DNA of 64,000 nt from Devosia enhydra (GCF_900119845.1 NZ_FPKU01000001.1:1459528-1523527); one strand, 5' to 3'; positions 23,237-32,601 are shown, numbered from the stretch's first letter. Notes: generated from the letters alone by a model not told the origin. Made by a program: numbers and translations.

Positions 23237-24003
23237 GCATCCCCTATCTCGAAAGCCCCGCCCTCAAGACCGCGTCGACCATCCGCCACGGCTTTTTCGG
23301 CCGGCGCGGCGGCCATTCGGTGGGGGAGTTCGCCTCGCTCAACGTCTCCTTCTCGGTGGGCGACAGCGAGCCGATGGTCCGGCGCAACCGGGCCGATGTG
23401 GCTGGCGCGCTGGGATTTGCCCCCGAGGCGCTGATGGTGATGCGGCAGGTGCATTCGAGCCGTGTGGTGAGGCTCGAAGGGCTGTCGCCAGACATCGGCA
23501 CCATCGAGGCCGACGGCATGGTGACGCGCGTTCCCGGCGTGCTCTTGGGCATCCTCACGGCCGACTGCGCGCCGGTGCTGCTCGCCGATGCCGAGGCGGG
23601 CGTCATCGGCGCCTTCCATGCCGGCTGGCGCGGCGCGGTCGATGGCGTGGCGCAGCGGACGGTGGAGGCGATGGTGCAGGCGGGCGCGACGGCGCAGCGC
23701 ATCGTTGCGGCCATCGGGCCGACCATTTCGCAGCGCAATTACGAAGTGGGGCCGGACTTTGCCCGCGACCTGCTGGGCAGGCATCCCGACGCCGCCCACC
23801 GCATCAGCCGGCCCGATGGCGGGCGCGATCATTTCGACCTGCCCGGCTTCGTCTTCGACAGGCTGCTGGAAGCCGGGGTGGGCCGGGTGCATGACCTCGG
23901 CGAGTGCACCTATGCCCAGCCGCGACGCTATTTCTCGCACCGCTTCGCAACGCACGGGCAGGCGCGCACGGGGCGCCAGATCGCCGTCATCGGCCTGTCA
24001 TGA
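23233..24003 (+). CDS. pgeF: Peptidoglycan editing factor PgeF (multicopper polyphenol oxidase fold, DUF152)
   Basis: A 256-residue CNF1/YfiH-like protein with the conserved metal and catalytic residues: [19 protein letters not shown] and [12 protein letters not shown]. YfiH/PgeF removes mis-incorporated L-Ser from the peptidoglycan precursor UDP-MurNAc-L-Ser. The start overlaps the upstream stop by 4 nt, and it ends the lgt-midA-pgeF unit. Notable here because the window also encodes a second route affecting peptide-stem residues (murL-murD2, 43.7-46.3 kb). A short hairpin at 24008-24023 (TTGGGC / GCCCAA) follows the stop. Confidence 0.92.
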   Translation: MSIPYLESPALKTASTIRHGFFGRRGGHSVGEFASLNVSFSVGDSEPMVRRNRADVAGALGFAPEALMVMRQVHSSRVVRLEGLSPDIGTIEADGMVTRVPGVLLGILTADCAPVLLADAEAGVIGAFHAGWRGAVDGVAQRTVEAMVQAGATAQRIVAAIGPTISQRNYEVGPDFARDLLGRHPDAAHRISRPDGGRDHFDLPGFVFDRLLEAGVGRVHDLGECTYAQPRRYFSHRFATHGQARTGRQIAVIGLS

Positions 24004-24106
24004 ATCGTTGGGCTTTCGCCCAAAGTCACGTTGCGCCCGCCATGGCGCTTCGCTATGGGTGCCGCCATCGGGAGCGCCCCCAGGGGGCCAAGCACAGGAT
24101 CGCGCC

Positions 24107-25039
24107 ATGAAGCTCGTCACCGGCAACTCCAACCGCGCTCTCGCCGAAGCCGTGGCCTCTTATCTCGAGATGCCGCTCGCCGACTGCACGGTGAAGCGCT
24201 TCGCGGACAAGGAAATCTACGTCGAAATCCATGAAAATGTCCGTGGCGAGGACGTCTTCATCCTGCAATCGACCTCGTTTCCGGCCAATGACAATCTGAT
24301 GGAATTGCTGATCCTGACCGATGCGCTGCGGCGCTCGTCGGCACGGCGGATCACGGCGGTGGTGCCCTATTTCGGCTACGCACGGCAGGATCGCAAATCG
24401 ACGCCGCGCACGCCCATTTCGGCAAAGCTCGTCGCCAACCTGATCGTCGAGTCGGGTGTCAATCGCGTCATAACGCTCGATCTGCACGCCGCCCAGATCC
24501 AGGGCTTCTTCGACATCCCCACCGACAATCTCTATTCCGCCCCGGTGATGACGCGCGACATCGAAGCCCATTACGGCAAGGACAATGTGATGATCGTGTC
24601 GCCCGATGTGGGCGGCGTGGCGCGGGCCCGAGCGATTGCCCAGCGCATCGGCGCCGATCTCGCCATCGTCGACAAGCGCCGCCCGCGCGCCGGAGTGTCG
24701 GAGGTGATGAACATCATCGGCGATGTCTCGGGGCAGTCCTGCATCCTGATCGACGACATCGTCGATTCGGGCGGCACGCTGGTCAATGCCGCCGATGCGC
24801 TGCTCAAGGCCGGAGCCAAGGCGGTTTCGGCCTATATCACCCATGGCGTTCTCTCTGAGGGCGCCAGCGAGCGCATCGGCAAGAGCCGGCTCAAGGAGCT
24901 GGTGATCACCGATTCGATCGGGGCCACCGATGCGGTCAAGGCGACCGGCAATATCCGCCGCATCTCGATCGCGCCGCTGATCGGCGAGGCCGTGGCGCGC
25001 ACGGCCAGTGAGCAGAGCGTTTCGAGCCTGTTCGACTAG
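24107..25039 (+). CDS. prs: Ribose-phosphate pyrophosphokinase (PRPP synthase)
   Basis: A 310-residue class I PRPP synthase making PRPP from ribose 5-phosphate and ATP. All landmarks are present: [30 protein letters not shown], the [14 protein letters not shown] metal/substrate site, VDKRRP, and the PRPP-binding loop [13 protein letters not shown] near residue 220. Length is normal. Start at 24107 with AGGA before it. It stands 103 nt after pgeF, past a hairpin, so it probably has its own promoter. Only four bases separate its stop from the converging GGDEF gene. Confidence 0.97.
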   Translation: MKLVTGNSNRALAEAVASYLEMPLADCTVKRFADKEIYVEIHENVRGEDVFILQSTSFPANDNLMELLILTDALRRSSARRITAVVPYFGYARQDRKSTPRTPISAKLVANLIVESGVNRVITLDLHAAQIQGFFDIPTDNLYSAPVMTRDIEAHYGKDNVMIVSPDVGGVARARAIAQRIGADLAIVDKRRPRAGVSEVMNIIGDVSGQSCILIDDIVDSGGTLVNAADALLKAGAKAVSAYITHGVLSEGASERIGKSRLKELVITDSIGATDAVKATGNIRRISIAPLIGEAVARTASEQSVSSLFD

Positions 25040-25043
25040 CGGC

Positions 25044-26795
25044 TCACGCCGCCCGGTCGGCCGCGATGGCGACGGGCGTCTCCTCGTTGGCGCTGGCGAG
25101 CGTGACCCGGTTACGCCCCGAGGATTTCGAGGCGTAAAGGGCGCGGTCGGCGACGACGAGCAGTTCGTCGAGCTCGGCGCCATTGTCCGGAAAGAGCGCA
25201 ACGCCCATCGATACGGTGATGCGCGGCAGCGTGCCGCCCGCATAGCTCAAGGTGAGATCGGCGATGCCGGCCCGCAGCTGCTCGACCTTTTCGAGCGCAT
25301 CCTGACGAGTGACCTCGCGCAGGACGAGGACGAATTCCTCGCCACCGAGCCGGAACAGCCAATCGCCTTCGCGGATATTGTCCTGCAGCGAGCCGGCGAC
25401 CGCGATCAGCGCCGCGTCTCCCGCGGCATGACCGTGGAGGTCGTTGAAGCGCTTGAAGTGATCGACATCGAGCATGACGAAGGCCAGCGACCGCTCGAAG
25501 CGCGCCGCCTGCGCGATCTCCTTGCCCGCGATGACCTCGAGATAGCGACGGTTGAAGCTGTTGGTCAACGGATCGCGGATCGACTGCTCGGCCAGCGTCT
25601 CGCGCAGCCGCAGATTGGCGAGCGTGAGGCCGAGCTGACGCGCCACCATCTCGACGCGGCGCCTGTCGGGCAGGCCTTTGGCCAGTTCGATGTCGTTGAG
25701 GGCCGCCTCGACGGGGTCGAGCCGCGCCAGGGTCAGAAGACCGAGCGTTTCGCCATGGGCGATGAGCGGCACGCAGATGGTGTCGCAATCGCTGCCGCAA
25801 CCGAGATGCGAGCAGGTCGGCGTACCGGCCTTGTCGTGGTGCCGGGCATGGGGCTGGCCGCGGCGCAGGCCCCAGCAGGCATCGGGGGAAAACACTTCGG
25901 CATCGTTGGAGCCGCCCCAGGTCGAGAGGCGCAGCAGCTGGTTGCGCGAGGCGGCATAGACGCTGACGGAGCCGGCATAGCCGGGAAACAGGCCCTTGAG
26001 AAATTCCGCCGAAAGCGCGGCGACTTCGGCCATGCTGTTGCAGCTTTGCAGGAAATTGCTGCCGTCGTTGATCTGGGCGATTTCGTTGCGCTCATGCTCG
26101 AGCGCCTTGAGGCTCTCGTCGAGCGTTTCGGCATAGGTCGCGCTCGATGCGGCAGCCGCCGTCCGTTCGCGCAGCTGCATGCGCAGCGACATGTAGACAT
26201 AGGTAATGAGCGCCAGCGAGCCGAAGATGAAGACGATGGCGGAGGCGTAAAGCCCGAGCTGCGCCCACAGATTCTGCCGCTGCCGTTCCTCGAGGAGAAT
26301 CGCTTCTTCAGCCTCGATCTCGGCAATCATCGCTCGGACGCGCGTCATGATGGCAGAGCCGTCATTCTGGCGGACCTGATCGATGGCGGCGCGCGGATCG
26401 CCGTCCGAATGCAGCTGGATGACCGAGGCAAGCCGCGCGAGGCGCTCGCGGCTCAGCCGGGCGACTTCCGAGAACCGCTCGGCCTGCACCGGATTGTCGT
26501 TGAAGGCGGCACGAAGCCGGTCGATGCGCTCGCTGAAGCCGTAAATGGCCTGGTGGTAAGGGGCGAGCTGGGTGGTGTCGGAGGTGAGCAGATAGCCGCG
26601 CTCGGCTGTTTCGGCGGAAACCAGAAGCACGTGCAGCGACGCCAGATCCTTCTGCACGCCCAAGGAATGCTTGACCCAGGACGAGGCCTGGATCATGCGG
26701 TCGAGCGCGACGAACAGCAGCGCGCTGTTGCCCGCCACGAGGGCGAGCACGAAGCCGATGACGACAATCTGCCGAAGCGAACGCTTGAACATCAT
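25044..26795 (-). CDS. Membrane diguanylate cyclase (CHASE3-like sensor, GAF, GGDEF)
   Basis: A 583-residue protein. A membrane anchor near residues 7-28 (IVVIGFVLALVAGNSALL) is followed by a CHASE3-like periplasmic helical sensor (ASLHVLLVSAETAERGYLLT is diagnostic), a second span (LYASAIVFIFGSLALITYVY), a coiled-coil linker, a GAF-like domain that contains a Cys-rich stretch (TCSHLGCGSDCDTICVPL) and a C-terminal GGDEF domain with an intact active site RLGGEEFVLVL and SRDP-like entry (SIRDPLTNSFNRRYLE). No inhibitory RxxD site is obvious five residues before GGEEF. It should make c-di-GMP in response to a periplasmic cue. Start at 26795 or 26792 (ATGATG); the ribosome site is weak. Confidence 0.9.
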   Translation of the reverse strand: MMFKRSLRQIVVIGFVLALVAGNSALLFVALDRMIQASSWVKHSLGVQKDLASLHVLLVSAETAERGYLLTSDTTQLAPYHQAIYGFSERIDRLRAAFNDNPVQAERFSEVARLSRERLARLASVIQLHSDGDPRAAIDQVRQNDGSAIMTRVRAMIAEIEAEEAILLEERQRQNLWAQLGLYASAIVFIFGSLALITYVYMSLRMQLRERTAAAASSATYAETLDESLKALEHERNEIAQINDGSNFLQSCNSMAEVAALSAEFLKGLFPGYAGSVSVYAASRNQLLRLSTWGGSNDAEVFSPDACWGLRRGQPHARHHDKAGTPTCSHLGCGSDCDTICVPLIAHGETLGLLTLARLDPVEAALNDIELAKGLPDRRRVEMVARQLGLTLANLRLRETLAEQSIRDPLTNSFNRRYLEVIAGKEIAQAARFERSLAFVMLDVDHFKRFNDLHGHAAGDAALIAVAGSLQDNIREGDWLFRLGGEEFVLVLREVTRQDALEKVEQLRAGIADLTLSYAGGTLPRITVSMGVALFPDNGAELDELLVVADRALYASKSSGRNRVTLASANEETPVAIAADRAA

Positions 26796-26969
26796 CCCAA
26801 ACCCCGGCGGACGGAACGCCGCACATAACATATGATAACGAGCAACAGTTAGCGTTGCCTTGCCATGCCCGGCTCAATGCAGGGAAAAGCCCGGCATGCT
26901 TGCCTGTTTCGCGGCTTTCCACTATAGCCCACGCCCATGAAGCGCTCGTCACCCCTGGAGGACGGGCGC

Positions 26970-26985
26970 GCGGCCTTTTGGCCGC
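26970..26985 (+). other. Small hairpin in the rplY leader
   Basis: Stem GCGGCC / GGCCGC with loop TTTT, ending 24 nt before the rplY start. It could form in the 5' leader; I see no recognised riboswitch or L25 leader motif. Confidence 0.35.
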
Positions 26986-27009
26986 ACCAACCCGGAACGG
27001 AAGTATCCG

Positions 27010-27606
27010 ATGCCTTACGAATTCAAGGCCAAGGCCAGAAGCGGAGTGGGCAAGGGGGCCGCTCGTGCACTGCGTCGCGAGGGCCTGATCCCTGCTGTCA
27101 TCTATGGCGAAAAGAAGCCCCCTCTTCCCATCGCCATCTCGACCAATGAAGCCAACAAGCGCATCTATGCCGGCGGCTTCCTCTCGCACGTCATCTCCAT
27201 CGACGTGGACGGCGAAAAGCACAGCGTGATCCCGCGCGACTACCAGCTCGATCCGGTCAAGGATTTCCCGCTGCATGTCGATTTCCTGCGCGTCTCCGCC
27301 AATGCCCGCATCGATGTGGAAGTGCATGTCGCTTTCATCAACGAAGAGCAGAGCCCGGGCCTGAAGCGCGGCGGCACGCTCAACATCGTGCGTCACACGG
27401 TCGAGCTTTCCTGCCCCGCCGATGCCATTCCGGAATCGGTCGAAGTCGACCTGACCGGTACCGATATCGGTGATTCGATCCACATCTCGGCGGTGACCCT
27501 GCCGCAGGGCATCGAGCCGACGATCAAGGATCGCGACTTCACCATCGCGACGCTGGTTGCCCCCTCGAGCCTCAAGTCCGAAGAAGCCGGCAGCACCGGC
27601 GCCTGA
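27010..27606 (+). CDS. rplY: 50S ribosomal protein L25 / general stress protein Ctc
   Basis: A 198-residue two-domain L25 (TL5/Ctc form). The N-terminal 5S rRNA-binding barrel begins [20 protein letters not shown] and includes [14 protein letters not shown]; the C-terminal domain contains [20 protein letters not shown]. The longer form is usual in alphaproteobacteria. ATG 27010 follows GGAAG. A terminator-like hairpin lies 30 nt after the stop, then pth, the very common rplY-pth-ychF order. Confidence 0.95.
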   Translation: MPYEFKAKARSGVGKGAARALRREGLIPAVIYGEKKPPLPIAISTNEANKRIYAGGFLSHVISIDVDGEKHSVIPRDYQLDPVKDFPLHVDFLRVSANARIDVEVHVAFINEEQSPGLKRGGTLNIVRHTVELSCPADAIPESVEVDLTGTDIGDSIHISAVTLPQGIEPTIKDRDFTIATLVAPSSLKSEEAGSTGA

Positions 27607-27636
27607 TCTTCCGGCCTATCGCCGATGACAAGCGAC

Positions 27637-27664
27637 AAGGCGGCCCCATGGGTCGCCTTTTCCG
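27637..27664 (+). terminator. Intrinsic terminator after rplY
   Basis: Ten-pair stem AAGGCGGCCC / GGGTCGCCTT (one G-T pair) followed by TTTTCC. It should partly separate rplY from pth. Confidence 0.65.
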
Positions 27665-27730
27665 TTCCGGCCCCTGCGGCATACCCTCGAAAGGGCCCTG
27701 CCGACGGTGCCCAGCGCAAGGACCGCCACG

Positions 27731-28447
27731 ATGCAGCTGCTCGCAGGCCTCGGAAATCCCGGCGACGGCTATCGCCACAACCGCCACAATATCGGCTTCA
27801 TGGCCATCGAGGCGATTGCCCGGCGCCATGGTTTCCCGCCCTTCCGGCAGAAATTCTCGGGGCTGGTGAGCGAAGGCAGTATCGGGGGCGAACGGGCCCT
27901 GCTGCTGATGCCGCAGACCTTCATGAACCGCTCGGGCGACAGCGTCACGGCAGCCGCACGCTTCTACAAGATCGAGAACGCCGCGATCACCGTCTTTCAC
28001 GACGAGCTCGATCTGGCGCCCGGCAAGGTGCGGGTGAAGCGCGGCGGCGGCAATGGCGGGCATAACGGGCTGCGCTCCATCGATCCGCAGATCGGGCTCG
28101 ATTATCGGCGCGTGCGGCTCGGCATCGGCCACCCCGGATCGAAGGAGGCGGTGAACCACCATGTGCTCGGTGATTTCGCCAAGGCCGACGCGGTGTGGCT
28201 GGAGCCGCTGCTCGATGCGATCGCCGAGCATGCGGGGATGCTGGTGGCCGGGGACGAGAGCGGCTTCATGAACAAGCTGGCGGGCAACAGCGCCCAATCG
28301 GCCGGCGCGCCGGCCGAGGACCGTCCTAAAGGTCCTGCTAAGGGCCAGAGCCATATCCGCCAGGCCCGCACCACCGCCTCGCAGGCGAAGGTGCCGGAAA
28401 CCGGGCCGATGGCCGCGATGCTCAAAAAGCTCTTCAAGGGCGAATAG
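27731..28447 (+). CDS. pth: Peptidyl-tRNA hydrolase
   Basis: A 238-residue Pth that recycles peptidyl-tRNAs. Key features are GLGNPGDGYRHNRHNIGF (N9 and catalytic H19), MNRSGDSV, the catalytic Asp in VFHDELDLAPGKVRVK, and GGGNGGHNGLRSI. The C-terminal 45 residues (after NKLAGN) are a low-complexity basic tail, longer than the roughly 190-residue enterobacterial enzyme but usual in Rhizobiales. Start ATG 27731 with AAGGA upstream. Lies between rplY and ychF. Confidence 0.96.
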   Translation: MQLLAGLGNPGDGYRHNRHNIGFMAIEAIARRHGFPPFRQKFSGLVSEGSIGGERALLLMPQTFMNRSGDSVTAAARFYKIENAAITVFHDELDLAPGKVRVKRGGGNGGHNGLRSIDPQIGLDYRRVRLGIGHPGSKEAVNHHVLGDFAKADAVWLEPLLDAIAEHAGMLVAGDESGFMNKLAGNSAQSAGAPAEDRPKGPAKGQSHIRQARTTASQAKVPETGPMAAMLKKLFKGE

Positions 28448-28533
28448 CCCGCCTCGCCTCGGCCGCCGGCACGGATTGACATAACCCGGCGCGCGGCCGA
28501 TTTAGCGCCAACACGAATTGATGGAGACACCCC

Positions 28534-29631
28534 ATGGGTTTCAAGATGGGCATCGTCGGACTGCCCAATGTGGGCAAGTCCACCCTCTTTAACGCGCTGA
28601 CCCGCACGGCGGCGGCGCAGGCGGCCAATTTTCCCTTCTGCACCATCGAGCCCAATGTGGGCGAGGTCGCGGTGCCGGATGCACGACTCGACAAGCTGGC
28701 GGTGATCGGCAAGAGCCAGCAGGTCATTCCGGCGCGCATGAGCTTTGTCGATATCGCCGGGCTCGTGAAAGGCGCGAGCCAGGGCGAAGGGCTGGGCAAC
28801 CAGTTTCTCGCCAATATCCGCGAATGCGACGCGATTGCCTATGTGCTGCGCTGCTTTGAGGATGGCAACATCATCCATGTCGCCAACAAGGTCGATCCGC
28901 TCGCCGATGCCGAAGTGGTCGAGACCGAGCTGATGCTCGCCGATCTCGAAAGCCTCGAGAAGCGCCGCACGGGCGTCGAGAAAAAGGCCAAGCAGGGCGA
29001 CAAGGACGCCAAGCTGACCCTCGAGCTCATCGATCGCTCGCTGGTGCTGCTGCGCGACGGCAAGTCGGCGCGGCTGGTCAAGCGCAGTGCCGACGAGGAA
29101 AAGGCGTTTCGCGAGCTGCAGCTGCTGACCTCCAAGCCCGCGCTCTATGTCTGCAATGTCGATGAGGGTTCGGCCGCCGAGGGCAATGCCATGTCGCGGC
29201 AGGTGGAGGCCTATGCGGCCCAGCACAATGCGGCGGTGATCGTCATCTCTGCCGAGATCGAGAGCCAGCTTGCGCAGCTGCCCGATGCCGAGCAGGCCGA
29301 ATATCTCGACAGCCTCGGGTTGACCGAGCCCGGCCTCAACCGGCTGATCCGCGAGGCCTATCAGCTGCTGGGGCTGCAGACCTACTTCACCGTGGGTCCC
29401 AAGGAGGCGCGGGCCTGGACCATCCACAAGGGCGACCGTGCCCCGCAGGCGGCCGGCGTCATCCACTCCGACTTCGAACGCGGCTTCATCCGCGCCCAGA
29501 CGATCGGTTATGACGATTACGTCGCGCTTGGTGGAGAAGTGCCGGCTAAGGAAGCCGGCAAGGCGCGCGACGAAGGCAAGGAGTATGTCGTTAAGGATGG
29601 CGATGTGATGCTCTTCAAGTTCAACACCTGA
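28534..29631 (+). CDS. ychF: Redox-regulated ATPase/GTPase YchF
   Basis: A 365-residue Obg-family P-loop protein. G1 is GIVGLPNVGKST, G3 is DIAGLVKGAS, and the NKxD position reads NVDE, the change that gives YchF/OLA1 preference for ATP. A coiled-coil insert (ETELMLADLESLEKRR) and a C-terminal TGS domain (LQTYFTVGPKEARAWTI) follow. It binds ribosomes and is linked to oxidative stress and translation start-site control. Start ATG 28534 with GGAGA. 86 nt after pth. Confidence 0.97.
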   Translation: MGFKMGIVGLPNVGKSTLFNALTRTAAAQAANFPFCTIEPNVGEVAVPDARLDKLAVIGKSQQVIPARMSFVDIAGLVKGASQGEGLGNQFLANIRECDAIAYVLRCFEDGNIIHVANKVDPLADAEVVETELMLADLESLEKRRTGVEKKAKQGDKDAKLTLELIDRSLVLLRDGKSARLVKRSADEEKAFRELQLLTSKPALYVCNVDEGSAAEGNAMSRQVEAYAAQHNAAVIVISAEIESQLAQLPDAEQAEYLDSLGLTEPGLNRLIREAYQLLGLQTYFTVGPKEARAWTIHKGDRAPQAAGVIHSDFERGFIRAQTIGYDDYVALGGEVPAKEAGKARDEGKEYVVKDGDVMLFKFNT

Positions 29632-29788
29632 CATCATCATCCTCCCCTCGCCTGCGGGATGAGGGCTATGGTCCTGATCGCTGCACCCGGGCCCGCCGCG
29701 CGCGGAGCGTGGGGCAGCCATGCGCGGGCGCGCTTGCCTCGGGCCCGGGGATTGGCTACGCGCCAAGGTTGACGTATAGGGAAACATC

Positions 29789-30271
29789 ATGACCCATCCG
29801 ACACCATGCTCGATCCGCCACTTCGAGGCCCTCGCGCCCGGCGAGACCTTCGCGCTCGGCACGATCCGCGTGACGCGCGACATGATCATCGGGTTCGCGA
29901 CGCAGTTCGACCCCCTGCCCTTCCATCTCGACGAGGAAGCGGCGCGCAAGTCGCTGCTCGGCGGGCTCGCCGCGAGTGGCTGGCAGACCGGCGCGCTGAG
30001 CCTGAGGCTCCTGCACGAAGGTCCGCTCGCGACCATTGCCGGGCTGCGGATCGGGGCGGTCAACGGCCTCAAATGGCGCAAGCCTGTGCTGGTGGATGAC
30101 ACCATCACGGGCAAGGCGACGATCGTGGCGCTGCGGCCCGAACATGCGCGCCCCAACGGCATCGCCGTGTTCGGCCTCGACATCGCCAACCAGCATGGGG
30201 ACAGCGTGATGACGCTCGAGATCGACATCGTCGTGGCCCGCAAGCCGGCCGCTTCGGGAGACGCGTCATGA
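29789..30271 (+). CDS. MaoC-like hotdog dehydratase, first of a pair
   Basis: A 160-residue single-hotdog protein of the MaoC/R-hydratase family: TRDMIIGFATQFDPLPFHLD carries the hydratase Asp-x4-His (D-PLPF-H), and LLGGLAASGWQTGALSLRLL forms the central helix. The family hydrates enoyl-CoA or related thioesters. The stop overlaps the ATG of the next MaoC gene (ATGA), so the two probably assemble into one hetero-oligomer; bacterial hotdog hydratases often pair an active and a degenerate chain. Here this first chain keeps the D-x4-H motif. The substrate is unknown. Confidence 0.88.
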   Translation: MTHPTPCSIRHFEALAPGETFALGTIRVTRDMIIGFATQFDPLPFHLDEEAARKSLLGGLAASGWQTGALSLRLLHEGPLATIAGLRIGAVNGLKWRKPVLVDDTITGKATIVALRPEHARPNGIAVFGLDIANQHGDSVMTLEIDIVVARKPAASGDAS

Positions 30272-30801
30272 CCCGCTGGTTCGAGGACGTCAGCCTCAAC
30301 GATGCCTTTCCGCTCGGCAGCCATCGCTTCACGGCCGAGGAGATCGCCGCATTCTCGGCGCAGTATGATCCTTTCACCAACCTATCGGGCGCGGCGCAGC
30401 CCGAGGCATCGGGCTGGCATGTGGCCAGCCTTTGTCATCGCTACATGGTCGATGCCATTGCGGCCGAAGCCGAGCGCCTGAGCGCGGCGGGGCAGACGCC
30501 GGGCATCTCGGGGCCATCCCCCGGCGTCAATCGCATGGATTTTCCCGTGCCCGTGCATGCGGGGGACACGGTGGCCTTCACGCTCTGGGTGACGGCCAAG
30601 CGCCCCTCGCAATCGCTGCCGGGCTGGGGCGTTCTGACCAACAGGCTCGAAGGCGTGAACCAGCATGGCGCAATCGTTTACCGCGCCGAGGTGGTGGCTT
30701 TCAGCAAATTGCGCGATTATCGCATGCCGCTGCGCCTCAGGCTCGCTTGGGCGTTGACCCGCCTGCCGGGCCTGCGCAAGCTGGCGCACCACAGACGCTA
30801 G
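30268..30801 (+). CDS. MaoC-like hotdog protein, second of a pair
   Basis: A 177-residue hotdog-fold protein related to the preceding gene: FEDVSLNDAFPLGSHRFT, AEEIAAFSAQYDPFTNL (the hydratase His position is Asn here, so the D-x4-H dyad looks broken), GWHVASLCHRYMVDAI and INRLEGV-like strands further on (TNRLEGVNQHGAIVYRAEVV). The C-terminus is extended and basic (KLRDYRMPLRLRLAWALTRL). Loss of the dyad suggests a structural or regulatory partner of the first chain. Start overlaps the upstream stop by 4 nt. Confidence 0.82.
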   Translation: MTRWFEDVSLNDAFPLGSHRFTAEEIAAFSAQYDPFTNLSGAAQPEASGWHVASLCHRYMVDAIAAEAERLSAAGQTPGISGPSPGVNRMDFPVPVHAGDTVAFTLWVTAKRPSQSLPGWGVLTNRLEGVNQHGAIVYRAEVVAFSKLRDYRMPLRLRLAWALTRLPGLRKLAHHRR

Positions 30802-30815
30802 AGTTGGAATCAGCC

Positions 30816-31181
30816 ATGGCCCTCCGCCGGATCCTCCTGTCGACCACCCTGCTTCTCGCGCTGGCCGGTACCGCGACGGCCCAGATCAGCCCGGTTGAAG
30901 GCAATTGGGCCTGCATTGCCGATATCGATGGCTCCAAATCGGGCATTCTGACCGTGTTTGCCGGCAGCTATGGCTATGCCTCGGCCAATTACCAAAGCGC
31001 CGCATCGGGCACCGGCAACGCCCAGCTGGCCTCCGACGGGCTGACCTTCATCGACGGCAATCTGCGCGAAAAGGCAGGCGTCGAGGTGGGCCTTCTGAGC
31101 TTCGATGCCGAGGCGCGCGACGTGCTGGTGCTGCGCACGGTGGAAAAGCCGATCCTCACCTGCCGGCCGCGCCGCCCCTGA
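30816..31181 (+). CDS. Small secreted protein, unknown function
   Basis: A 121-residue protein with a clear Sec signal (RRILLSTTLLLALAGTATAQ, cleavage after TAQ). The mature part has two Cys at its ends (NWACIADID near the start, ILTCRPRRP at the C-terminus) that could form a disulfide, with beta-prone sequence between (SGILTVFAGSYGYASANYQS). I do not recognise a family. It follows the MaoC pair by 14 nt on the same strand, but the ribosome site is weak. A periplasmic role is inferred from the signal only. Confidence 0.7.
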   Translation: MALRRILLSTTLLLALAGTATAQISPVEGNWACIADIDGSKSGILTVFAGSYGYASANYQSAASGTGNAQLASDGLTFIDGNLREKAGVEVGLLSFDAEARDVLVLRTVEKPILTCRPRRP

Positions 31182-31251
31182 CGGCGGGACCGCGATCTCC
31201 TGCCTTTAGATGACAGGATGGTGCGCTAGCCTCATGGCGAAGGAGAACGCC

Positions 31252-31626
31252 ATGAGCCATTTTGCCAGCTGCCATTGCGGCGCCGTCCGCATCGCCGTGC
31301 CCTCACTGCCCGCCGAGGTGACATCGTGCACCTGCACCTACTGCGCGCGTACCGGCGCGCTCTGGGCCTATTACGCCATCGATGAGGTGCGGGAGCTGGT
31401 GACGGACGGCAAGGCGACCTATGCGCCCAACATCCTCAACGAACACCATTTCTGCGCCCGCTGCGGCATGACCACCCATGGCAGTTCGCCGGACTGGTCA
31501 CTGGCGGATGCGGAGAACCAGACGGTGCCGACAACGCGCATCGCGGCGATCAATGTGCGGATGCTCGAAGACGTGGATTTCACCACGCTGAGCGTCGTCA
31601 CAATCGACGGCCGCACGCTCTGGTAG
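31252..31626 (+). CDS. GFA/CENP-V domain zinc protein
   Basis: A 124-residue GFA-family protein (glutathione-dependent formaldehyde-activating enzyme fold). Zinc-binding Cys motifs: SCHCGAVRI, CTCTYCARTGALW and FCARCGMTTHG. Only some members actually handle S-hydroxymethyl-glutathione, so the label describes the fold, not the proven activity. ATG 31252 with GAAGGAG directly upstream; a short in-frame extension to 31210 is not needed. Confidence 0.88.
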   Translation: MSHFASCHCGAVRIAVPSLPAEVTSCTCTYCARTGALWAYYAIDEVRELVTDGKATYAPNILNEHHFCARCGMTTHGSSPDWSLADAENQTVPTTRIAAINVRMLEDVDFTTLSVVTIDGRTLW

Positions 31627-31691
31627 AGATCTCGGTCGCGGTTCCGGACGGCGAACCGGTCCCACTTCGCGTGGAAACGCTCTGCGCCCGC

Positions 31692-32225
31692 TCAGTGCCC
31701 CTCGAACTCGACGAGGCTCGTGAGCGCGATGCCCTGATCGCGCAGGCGCTGGCCGCCCGGCAGATCGACGAGATCGATGACGAAGCCGGCATGTTCGATG
31801 GTCGCGCCGGTGCGGCGGATTAGGGACACGGCGGCTAACGCCGTGCCGCCGGTGGCGATCAGATCATCGACCAGCAGCACGCGGTCTCCCGCATCAAGCA
31901 CATCGGCATGGATCTCGATGGTGTCGACGCCATATTCGAGCGCGTAGTTCTGGCCCAGCGTCTGTCCGGGCAGCTTGCCCTTCTTGCGGATCGGGATGAA
32001 GCCGACGCCCATGGCGATGGCGACACCGGCGCCGAAGATGAAACCGCGCGCTTCGATACCCGCGACATGGGTGATTCCGATGCCCCGATGCGCCGCCGCG
32101 ATGGCCTCGACGCTCTGCCGGAACCCCTCGGGGTGCTCGATCAGCGTGGTGATATCGCGGAAGAGGATCCCCTTCTTGGGATAATCCGGAATGGTACGGA
32201 TGAGCGATTTGAGGTCAAGCGACAT
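31692..32225 (-). CDS. apt: Adenine phosphoribosyltransferase
   Basis: A 177-residue type I phosphoribosyltransferase that salvages adenine to AMP. Motifs: IPDYPKKGILFRDITTLI at the N-terminus, GIEARGFIFG, and the PRPP loop VLLVDDLIATGGTALA. Start ATG at 32225 (begins MSLDLKSLIRTIPDYP), as in homologues. It lies 46 nt after the small 64-aa gene and downstream of petABC. Its substrate is also consumed by the adenine deaminase encoded at 52.6 kb, so adenine has two fates in this organism. Confidence 0.95.
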   Translation of the reverse strand: MSLDLKSLIRTIPDYPKKGILFRDITTLIEHPEGFRQSVEAIAAAHRGIGITHVAGIEARGFIFGAGVAIAMGVGFIPIRKKGKLPGQTLGQNYALEYGVDTIEIHADVLDAGDRVLLVDDLIATGGTALAAVSLIRRTGATIEHAGFVIDLVDLPGGQRLRDQGIALTSLVEFEGH

Positions 32226-32271
32226 CGCGAACGGTCCGGGTCGTGAAGGGAAATGCGGGGGATGAGGCCGA

Positions 32272-32466
32272 TCAGCGGCCCTTGAGCAGGCGCCGCGCCA
32301 GGACGCCGGCGCCATAAGCCGCAGACCGCGTGGTCTCGGCGGCGGCCTGCCGGGCAGCGGGCGTCATCAGATGCGGAGCGGCCTTCATGCCGGCGCGCAC
32401 CACGGGATGACGCGCGACGGTGACGGCGACGGTAACCGCAGTCACGGCAAGACGAATAACCGACAC
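32272..32466 (-). CDS. 64-residue basic protein, unknown function
   Basis: A small protein with a GTG start (32466) and a strong ribosome site (GGAGG, 7-8 nt before it), which is why I accept it. It has an N-terminal hydrophobic/Val-rich helix (LAVTAVTVAVTVARHPVV) and a basic, Ala-rich C-terminus ending LARRLLKGR. It could be membrane-associated. I do not recognise a family. It sits between cytochrome c1 and apt, co-directional with both. Confidence 0.6.
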   Translation of the reverse strand: MSVIRLAVTAVTVAVTVARHPVVRAGMKAAPHLMTPAARQAAAETTRSAAYGAGVLARRLLKGR

Positions 32467-32601
32467 CAGCAGCCTCCTGCATCACAATCCTAGCCCGCCA
32501 GATTGAGCACGGCACGGGCCCGAGCGCAAGTCTGGCAGAAAGCACAAGGCGCACGCTTCGGTGAGAAGCGCGCGCCCTGGCAAGCCGTTCGGCGATTTAG
32601 G

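Noticed and set aside
25008-26828. Plus-strand open frame of about 600 codons
   Set aside because: Antisense to the CHASE3-GAF-GGDEF gene, whose domains are unmistakable.
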